Shown in pieces: positions 42,175 to 47,800 of a DNA stretch of 47,800 nt. The first letter of the stretch is position 1, and each line of letters begins with the position of its first letter. The stretch is from Fidelibacterota bacterium (GTDB taxonomy: Bacteria > Fidelibacterota > Marinisomatia > Marinisomatales > JABMOV01): NCBI GenBank assembly GCA_013203145.1, contig JABMOV010000160.1, positions 1 to 47,800 of the forward strand. The letters run 5' to 3'. A program made the translations under genes and the position numbers. Under the pieces are notes generated by a model. The model saw nothing but the letters and a program-made list of their open reading frames with translations. It had not been told where the DNA came from and made no database searches.

Positions 42175-43610
42175 TTATTCTTTTTGTCCATAATACTGAA
42201 TAGTACTACTGCAATAAATGCCAGAACAAAGCTGGCAAATCTTTCTGTAATAAGGGATTGCAATGTATCAATATTTGCCCAGATAATTGTGGAGATGGCT
42301 CCAGTTATCAACCCGGCAATTACTCCATTTTTTGTAGTTTTCTTCCACCACAGTGTAAGTAAAAGTGCAGGTCCAAATGATGCTCCCAAACCGCTCCATG
42401 CGTACGATACTAGCTCAAAGACTAAATCTGTTGTTTTCCATGCAAAAATGAATGCGATAACACCAATAACAATTGTAAGAATCCGACCAATGAATAATAA
42501 GTCAATTGAATGATTTTTCTTTTTAAAAAATCGCTTCATAACATCTTCAGTCAATACTGTTGTACTGACCAGTAATTGAGAATCTGCTGTGGACATCATT
42601 GCAGCAATGGCTCCAGAAATAAAAATCCCCGCCACCCACGGATTTAATAAAGATGTCGCCATCAATGGCATCAATTTTTCAGGGTCACTAATTATTTTGG
42701 CAATAGCATCACTTTCATTTGTTAATAAACCTGCAGATAAAAGTTTTATTCCAATCAAACCTATAAGCATTGAACCAAAAAATGCTGGGATCGCCCAAGC
42801 GGCAGCAATTCGTCGACTAATTTTAATATGTTCGGTTTTATCAATTGCCATATAGCGAGCGATGATATGTGGTTGGCCCATATATCCTAATCCCCAACTT
42901 AATCCCCCTACTGCACCGACAAGAGCGCCTATACCTGAATGGCCACCAAATAAAGTCGACCAATCAAATACGGAATCATTAATGTTAAGTTGGGAAAATT
43001 CTATCCAAGCAACTGCTGGTAAAATCACTAAAGTACCAATCATGATAATACCCTGAATCAAGTCCGTCCAGGCTACTGCAAGAAAACCGCCTAATATTGT
43101 ATAAGACACAATAATAATTGCACCAATTATCATTCCCTGTATTTCAGTGAGACCAAAGGTCACATTTAAGACTTTTCCGGCTCCTGAAAATTGTGCTGCC
43201 ACATAAAATGTGAAGAAAAATGTAATAATTATTGATGATAACCAACGAATCGTCCCATTCTCATCATCATATTTTTTTGCTAATAATTCAGGTAGCGTTA
43301 TTGCATTATATTGTTCCGTGGCTTGTCGTATGGGTGTTGCAATGATGAGCCATGATAAAATAATCCCTGTAATGCACCCAACTACCGTCCATAATTGTAG
43401 TAAACCAGCAACCATGGCAGCACCTGGTAATCCAATGATTAGCCATGCAGACTCTCCAGAGGCTCGTTCACTGAATGCAATAACTACTGGACCTAGCCTG
43501 TGACCTCCTAACGCAAAATCATTTATATTTTTGGTCATCCTTGCAGTGATGACTCCAACTATCATGATGATAATTAAATATATAATAAATGTTATGGTAA
43601 TTGGATTCAT
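42171..43610 (-). CDS. PutP-like sodium/solute (proline) symporter
   Basis: The 479-residue SSS-family protein has about 13 helices. Its N-terminal Phe-Ala-Leu-Gly-Gly and Ser-Glu-Arg-Ala-Ser-Gly-Glu-Ser-Ala-Trp-Leu segments match PutP proline permeases closely, as does Ser-Thr-Ala-Asp-Ser-Gln-Leu-Leu-Val-Ser-Thr near residue 337 (Na+ site). It likely imports proline as nutrient or osmolyte. It is 6 nt downstream of uppP in the same transcription unit. Confidence 0.88.
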   Translation of the reverse strand: MNPITITFIIYLIIIMIVGVITARMTKNINDFALGGHRLGPVVIAFSERASGESAWLIIGLPGAAMVAGLLQLWTVVGCITGIILSWLIIATPIRQATEQYNAITLPELLAKKYDDENGTIRWLSSIIITFFFTFYVAAQFSGAGKVLNVTFGLTEIQGMIIGAIIIVSYTILGGFLAVAWTDLIQGIIMIGTLVILPAVAWIEFSQLNINDSVFDWSTLFGGHSGIGALVGAVGGLSWGLGYMGQPHIIARYMAIDKTEHIKISRRIAAAWAIPAFFGSMLIGLIGIKLLSAGLLTNESDAIAKIISDPEKLMPLMATSLLNPWVAGIFISGAIAAMMSTADSQLLVSTTVLTEDVMKRFFKKKNHSIDLLFIGRILTIVIGVIAFIFAWKTTDLVFELVSYAWSGLGASFGPALLLTLWWKKTTKNGVIAGLITGAISTIIWANIDTLQSLITERFASFVLAFIAVVLFSIMDKKNK

Positions 43611-43616
43611 TACGAT

Positions 43617-44384
43617 TTAGGCAAAGAGTATTGTTAATATTCCAATTATGAAGCAATAGATACCAAACCAGTGAAATTGCCCTTGTTTAAGTAATTTCAT
43701 TAACCATTTTAGTGATATCCAGCCTACTATAAACGAAGATATAAAACCAGCAGCTAATGGAAGAATTGACATCGAGGGATCATTGTTATTCATTCCATCT
43801 ATAGCAGTAAGAATACCCGCTCCAGCTAACGCAGGGATTGCTAATAGAAATGAAAATTTTGCAGCTTCTTTTTGCGAAATTTTTAAAAATAACGCCATTG
43901 AAATCGTGCTGCCAGATCGTGAAATCCCTGGGAGAATAGCTATAGCTTGGATAATCCCAACCAATATTCCACGTTTCATCGATATCTTATTATCCATACG
44001 AGATAAATATTTTGTCAGCCAGAGAAATATGCCGGTAACACATAAATTCACTCCAACCAATATTACCGAATCAAATATAACTTCAATTTGATCCTTAAAT
44101 CCTAGTCCAACTATTATTGCAGGGATTGTTGCAAAAACAATCGTAAGAACATATAGCTGTGTTTCTTTATTCAGTAATGATTTCAAGATCGATAGGATAT
44201 CGCTCCAAAAGACAACCAGAATACTGAGCAAAGTCCCCATATGCATCACAACCTCTAATTGATTGCCGGGCATATTAAGGTTTAGTAACCGTTGCCCTAG
44301 GACAAGATGTCCAGAGCTGCTGATTGGCAGGAACTCAGTAAATCCTTGAATAATGCCTAATATGATTGAGTCTATGAATGTCAT
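43617..44384 (-). CDS. uppP: Undecaprenyl-diphosphate phosphatase
   Basis: The 255-residue membrane protein has about eight helices and both family motifs: Gln-Gly-Phe-Thr-Glu-Phe-Leu-Pro-Ile-Ser-Ser-Ser-Gly-His (about 13-26, catalytic Glu and His) and Pro-Gly-Ile-Ser-Arg-Ser-Gly-Ser-Thr near residue 155. It recycles undecaprenyl diphosphate to the phosphate carrier needed for both peptidoglycan and the surface glycans encoded at 24-36 kb. It heads the uppP-putP-holA-sigma-anti-sigma run and follows a 199-base promoter region. Confidence 0.96.
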   Translation of the reverse strand: MTFIDSIILGIIQGFTEFLPISSSGHLVLGQRLLNLNMPGNQLEVVMHMGTLLSILVVFWSDILSILKSLLNKETQLYVLTIVFATIPAIIVGLGFKDQIEVIFDSVILVGVNLCVTGIFLWLTKYLSRMDNKISMKRGILVGIIQAIAILPGISRSGSTISMALFLKISQKEAAKFSFLLAIPALAGAGILTAIDGMNNNDPSMSILPLAAGFISSFIVGWISLKWLMKLLKQGQFHWFGIYCFIIGILTILFA

Positions 44385-44583
44385 AATCTGAAATAATGAG
44401 CCGTTAATTTATTTGGTTATCTCGGACTAAAAAAGAAAATCAAATGAATAAAATTTATATTGTAGGCAAATCATGTATTACATTGTACAATTTTATATAA
44501 AGAGGTTAAATATTCAATTAGTATAAATATTTATATAATCAAAAAGTTGGATACTTCTTCCATCTACCATTTTCCATCACACG
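44385..44583 (-). promoter_or_regulatory. AT-rich promoter region upstream of uppP with palindromes
   Basis: This spacer lies between pgeF and uppP. It has a perfect 10-bp palindrome ATTGTACAAT (44482-44491) and a 14-bp one, TATAAATATTTATA (44522-44535). Either may be an operator. Base composition is extremely AT-rich, so -35/-10 choices are ambiguous, and no terminator after pgeF was seen. Confidence 0.4.
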
Positions 44584-45267
44584 TCAATTAATAGCCATCA
44601 ATCCAACCATTCTCCCTGCGGATACACCTTCTTGACGATATGAATGAAATTGATCGTTTTTGCATTTTGTACATTGGTGAACATCTGCAATCTTTTTTCC
44701 CAATATTCCTCTCCCGATTAATTGGTCAACAACCATCGACTGTAAATCAATCCAATATCGACCTTGATCATCAGTATTTCGATATTCGGTTGGGAAATGA
44801 TTGAGCACGTCTTCCTTTACCTCAAAACAACATTTTCTTATTGAGGGTCCAAGTAATACCTGAGTATTGTTAAAAATTGTTCCCAAGCTCTCTAATTTAT
44901 TCAAGGTTTCTAAAATAATACCGTTGGTTACACCACGCCAGCCGGCATGAATTAGTCCTATTGTTTGGGTCGATTTATCTGCTATAAATACTGGAATACA
45001 ATCCGCCACCTGGATTGACAATATCAGGTTTCTTTTGTTGGTGATGACACCATCCGTGTCTGGTAGAAAAGCTGGTTCATCGACGACCAGTACATGATTT
45101 GTATGGGTTTGTTTTGGGATTACCAATCGATCAGAAGAAAATCCTGCGATTTTTGTAAGCTCCAAGCGATCTTCAGGTGGGGAAAAGGGGTAAGAATTTT
45201 TAGTGAATAGAGCAGTTAATCCCGGAAATTGAAAATATCCTGAATAATCAATTATTGATTCATTCAT
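44584..45267 (-). CDS. pgeF: Laccase-domain peptidoglycan editing factor PgeF
   Basis: The 227-residue protein shows the family metal-binding elements: Gln-Thr-His-Thr-Asn-His near residue 55, Val-Ala-Asp-Cys-Ile-Pro near 92 and His-Ala-Gly-Trp-Arg-Gly near 117, plus Gly-Pro-Ser-Ile-Arg-Lys-Cys-Cys. YfiH/PgeF proteins preserve correct peptidoglycan composition in E. coli, and members were also called purine nucleoside phosphorylases or polyphenol oxidases. It begins 3 nt after the TPR/periplasmic-binding-fold gene, itself coupled to glmS, which fits a cell-wall unit. Confidence 0.93.
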   Translation of the reverse strand: MNESIIDYSGYFQFPGLTALFTKNSYPFSPPEDRLELTKIAGFSSDRLVIPKQTHTNHVLVVDEPAFLPDTDGVITNKRNLILSIQVADCIPVFIADKSTQTIGLIHAGWRGVTNGIILETLNKLESLGTIFNNTQVLLGPSIRKCCFEVKEDVLNHFPTEYRNTDDQGRYWIDLQSMVVDQLIGRGILGKKIADVHQCTKCKNDQFHSYRQEGVSAGRMVGLMAIN

Positions 45268-45270
45268 GAA

Positions 45271-47166
45271 CTAAGGAGCAGGATAATACGTTTTCGCCAA
45301 AGAATCCCCTTGAAAAAAACCAAGATCCCGAAATGATTCGTTTTCGTATTTCAGTACATGTAATGCCGTATTCACATTTTTGTGCGACTTGTCAAAAGAA
45401 TATGAATGAAATTTTCCATGAATACCATCCACATTTGATAGCTGCATCGCAAAAGCGCTTGGATCATTATGCGTTTTTGCTGCAACATGTAATAACATCT
45501 GAGCAGTATCATAACCTAAGTAAAATACCGATGGATTTGAAATATTCTTAGGCAACACTTCATCGATACGCTCATTAGGATATTCACTGGAAACAACCAC
45601 CATTCCATTAACATGCGGGCCTATCGAGCCCTCATTAAGGATATCCAAATTGTTCCAACCTTCTGTTCCAATGATAGTCGTTTTTAGATTATAAACAGGG
45701 AATTGTGTCCCGAGATATGAAACCTCGGCTGCGTGAGCAGGAATATACAATGCTTGTATTGTTTCTAATACAATTTCTGTTGAATCAGATCGACTCAGTT
45801 TTTTCTTGTTTCCCTCTTCTGGTAAATCGAAAAAATCTTCTGTTGAGACATCAAAAAGTGCATCCAAACTATCAAATGCCATACCAAAATATTGTTCATC
45901 CGTATTTTCTTCAGGAACCAATGACCATGCGGTTTTCCGTATTGATGTAAATTCGCTTTTCAAATTTTTCGGATCCTCCGAATACCATTCTACACTCACA
46001 GGCACGATACCATTGATATCCAATTCTTTTATAAAAGCATCTACCAATGTTTTTCCATACGCATCGGCTGGTGCAATAACTGCAATTGATGTTGCATTCA
46101 ATTTTTGCATTGCATAACGTGCGGCAAACACTCCACGCATGGATAAGTTGGAATTAAATTGAAAAATATTTGGAGATAAATCAGTAAGACCATCTTGCAT
46201 GGATGCTGGTATTATAATGGGTATAGTACTATTATTTACCATACTTGCTGCGATGAGAGCATCCCGACCACCTAATGGAGCAACAATAGCCGTTATGCTA
46301 GGATTTGTCAACAGAGCGGATATGGCCCGTGCAGTTTCAATTTCATCACTTACATTATCTAAAATAATATAACTTACTTTATGTCCCACCTGTAGATGGT
46401 GCTTGAAGGCTTGCTGTATTCCCCGTAAGAAGGTTCTTCCTTCATTACTATCCAGCCCCGTTAACGAAGCAACAATTCCAATTGTAACTATCGTTGATTT
46501 CTCTTGATACGATGCCAAAATTAATTGTTCATAAATTGCGAATAATTCGTCTGGCACATATTCCGGATACACATAACTTAGTTGTTGGGCTGCCTGCTCA
46601 GGATTACTTTGGTTTAATTCTTGAAATGCTTCTACCAAACGCAATATTATTTGATTCACAGTATCATTTTCTGTCACAAATAATTCAGAGATAACATCCT
46701 TGGAAATATTTAATCCAAATAAATGAATTACTTTTTCATTCAATCGCCGAGTAAATACATTATCACCTTTTGATGTCCGACGTGCAATTAAGTATTGCCT
46801 TAATGCTGCAGAATAATTTCCATCTTCAACAAAAATATCACCCAAAGTTTCCACGATAAAATGCTGATAATCTGTATAATCCACATTATGGATATAAGAT
46901 ATTCCAACCGATCGCGCTCCATCAAAATCACCAGATCTATACTTCGACTTCATCAACATTAATTGCACTGCTTCTTGGTACTCTTCAGCACCTTTAGCTC
47001 CAATTTTACTAAGCGCGGATTCAGCTGCACCAAAACGTCCCTCATTGTAGTATTCAACTGCCTTATTAAAGCGATCTTCTACTGTTTTCTGACGAAACCA
47101 TCCCTGGGCTGAAAGTAAACCAATACCCATGAAAAAAATGATTACAATGATTCGTTTATTATTCAA
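45271..47166 (-). CDS. Exported TPR plus periplasmic-binding-fold protein, LpoA-like
   Basis: The 631-residue protein has a signal peptide (about 1-20), an N-terminal helical TPR-like region (about 28-215) and a type I periplasmic-binding fold like branched-chain amino acid receptors (about 223-620). The fold begins Val-Thr-Ile-Gly-Ile-Val-Ala-Ser-Leu-Thr-Gly. This two-part layout matches LpoA-type activators of penicillin-binding proteins, though those differ in detail. An ABC-type binding protein is less likely because no permease genes are nearby. The start is TTG, overlapping the glmS stop by 8 nt (TTGAATAA). Confidence 0.8.
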   Translation of the reverse strand: MNNKRIIVIIFFMGIGLLSAQGWFRQKTVEDRFNKAVEYYNEGRFGAAESALSKIGAKGAEEYQEAVQLMLMKSKYRSGDFDGARSVGISYIHNVDYTDYQHFIVETLGDIFVEDGNYSAALRQYLIARRTSKGDNVFTRRLNEKVIHLFGLNISKDVISELFVTENDTVNQIILRLVEAFQELNQSNPEQAAQQLSYVYPEYVPDELFAIYEQLILASYQEKSTIVTIGIVASLTGLDSNEGRTFLRGIQQAFKHHLQVGHKVSYIILDNVSDEIETARAISALLTNPSITAIVAPLGGRDALIAASMVNNSTIPIIIPASMQDGLTDLSPNIFQFNSNLSMRGVFAARYAMQKLNATSIAVIAPADAYGKTLVDAFIKELDINGIVPVSVEWYSEDPKNLKSEFTSIRKTAWSLVPEENTDEQYFGMAFDSLDALFDVSTEDFFDLPEEGNKKKLSRSDSTEIVLETIQALYIPAHAAEVSYLGTQFPVYNLKTTIIGTEGWNNLDILNEGSIGPHVNGMVVVSSEYPNERIDEVLPKNISNPSVFYLGYDTAQMLLHVAAKTHNDPSAFAMQLSNVDGIHGKFHSYSFDKSHKNVNTALHVLKYENESFRDLGFFQGDSLAKTYYPAP

Positions 47167-47800
47167 CTGTTACGCTTTTTGCCAAATTACGAGGTTGATC
47201 AACATTGCATCCACGTAAGACCGCTAAATGGTATGCCAGTAATTGCAATGGAATAGAAGCTAAAATCGGAAATACAATACGATGTGTGAAGGGTACTTCA
47301 ATCATATAATCCGCTAATGCTTCAATATCTGATGTTATTTTATCGGTTACAATAATGGTTTTTCCTCGTCGTGCTTTAACCTCCTGAATATTGGATAATA
47401 CTTTATCATAAGTACGATCGTGAGGTGCAAGAAAGACGACTGGCATACGCTCATCTATCAGAGCAATGGGACCATGTTTCATCTCAGCTGCAGGATATCC
47501 TTCAGCATGGATATAGGAAATTTCCTTTAATTTCAAAGCGCCCTCAAGTGCAACGGGAAAATTCAATCCTCGCCCCAAATAGAGAAAATTATTAGCATAT
47601 TGAGTTTCCCATGCTACTTTCTCAATTTGAGCACTATTATCCAAAATAATTTGAACATTTTCACTTATTTTTGCCAAGGCTTGCACGACTTGTAAGCCGT
47701 CTTGTAATGACAATCCGCGCTGCCTACCAATAGCTAATGCTAACATTGTTAATACGCTAACTTGCGCAGTAAATGCTTTTGTAGATGCCACACCAATTTC
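47159..47800 (-). CDS. glmS: Glutamine-fructose-6-phosphate aminotransferase, C-terminal part
   Basis: The last 213 residues are visible; the 5' part runs off the right edge. The segment is the second SIS domain, entering at Glu-Ile-Gly-Val-Ala-Ser-Thr-Lys-Ala-Phe-Thr-Ala-Gln. It continues with Ala-Glu-Met-Lys-His-Gly-Pro-Ile-Ala-Leu-Ile and ends with the invariant Arg-Asn-Leu-Ala-Lys-Ser-Val-Thr-Val-Glu. GlmS makes glucosamine-6-phosphate, the first step to UDP-GlcNAc for peptidoglycan and lipopolysaccharide. Any glmS leader lies outside the window. Confidence 0.97.
   Translation of the reverse strand, partial: EIGVASTKAFTAQVSVLTMLALAIGRQRGLSLQDGLQVVQALAKISENVQIILDNSAQIEKVAWETQYANNFLYLGRGLNFPVALEGALKLKEISYIHAEGYPAAEMKHGPIALIDERMPVVFLAPHDRTYDKVLSNIQEVKARRGKTIIVTDKITSDIEALADYMIEVPFTHRIVFPILASIPLQLLAYHLAVLRGCNVDQPRNLAKSVTVE

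Noticed and set aside
42184..43503. Several plus-strand open frames antisense to the PutP-like symporter
   Set aside because: These are mirror frames of hydrophobic codons with no independent support.
1..47800. CRISPR arrays, insertion sequences, prophage or toxin-antitoxin modules
   Set aside because: No regularly spaced direct repeats, transposase or phage genes were found. The only repeat-like relic is the palindrome set at 30478-30862.

Overview
The window reads as a dense, AT-rich, chromosomal stretch from a free-living Gram-negative bacterium. Outer-membrane-type lipoproteins, a LolB-like protein, a periplasmic multiheme cytochrome system, undecaprenyl-phosphate recycling and a lipid-linked surface-glycan cluster all point to a double membrane. 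Gene content (a BatA-type VWA protein, a PASTA protein without a kinase, a CTP-dependent lipid kinase, many Na+-coupled transporters) and base composition would fit a marine member of the FCB group such as Candidatus Marinimicrobia. That is an inference from style and not from a marker gene. No tRNA, rRNA, CRISPR array, phage gene or transposase was recognised.

Positions 1-4709 (all minus) hold what looks like one electron-transfer operon. In transcription order it encodes a small membrane protein with an Asp/His tail, a b-type cytochrome with two His-x13-His pairs, a membrane-anchored FAD/NAD(P)H/Fe-S oxidoreductase, a 20-heme c-type cytochrome with a 75-residue repeat, and the start of a second multiheme cytochrome that runs off the window. 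A divergent response regulator/histidine kinase pair (4800-6840) is the obvious candidate controller. A lone type IV pilin-like gene with a similar Asp/His tail and a sigma-54-like promoter follows (6886-7422).

Positions 7517-14423 carry accessory metabolism: an SSS-family Na+ symporter, a DUF885 peptidase-like protein, a thioredoxin-fold DUF255 lipoprotein, a 69-residue unknown protein and a DAACS dicarboxylate/glutamate symporter. Between that symporter and hflX lies a 239-base gap with several nested, perfectly complementary helices. It may be a structured RNA or a decayed coding fragment.

Positions 14663-22534 (minus) form a housekeeping operon: yajC, def, fmt, rsmB, a PASTA protein, a lipid kinase, a BatA-like VWA protein and hflX. 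It links protein export, N-terminal formyl-methionine handling, ribosome modification and envelope functions. A divergent 3-methyladenine DNA glycosylase sits at 22634-23281.

Positions 23273-38245 (minus) are dominated by surface polysaccharide genes. There are two blocks separated by a 385-base non-coding stretch with palindromes. One block has GT2, GT9, GT4, methyltransferase and GT4 genes, headed by a TPR lipoprotein and a LolB-like lipoprotein. The other has a sulfotransferase, methyltransferase, GT2, Wzx flippase, YfhO-family protein and an orphan sensor kinase. A GAF-GGDEF diguanylate cyclase lies just upstream.

Positions 40044-47800 (minus) contain an ECF sigma factor with its anti-sigma, holA, a PutP-like symporter, uppP, pgeF, a TPR plus periplasmic-binding-fold (LpoA-like) protein and the C-terminal part of glmS. 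Several of these serve peptidoglycan synthesis. Genes throughout are tightly packed: at least 20 same-strand junctions overlap by 1, 4 or 8 nt, so translational coupling is probably a general feature of this genome.
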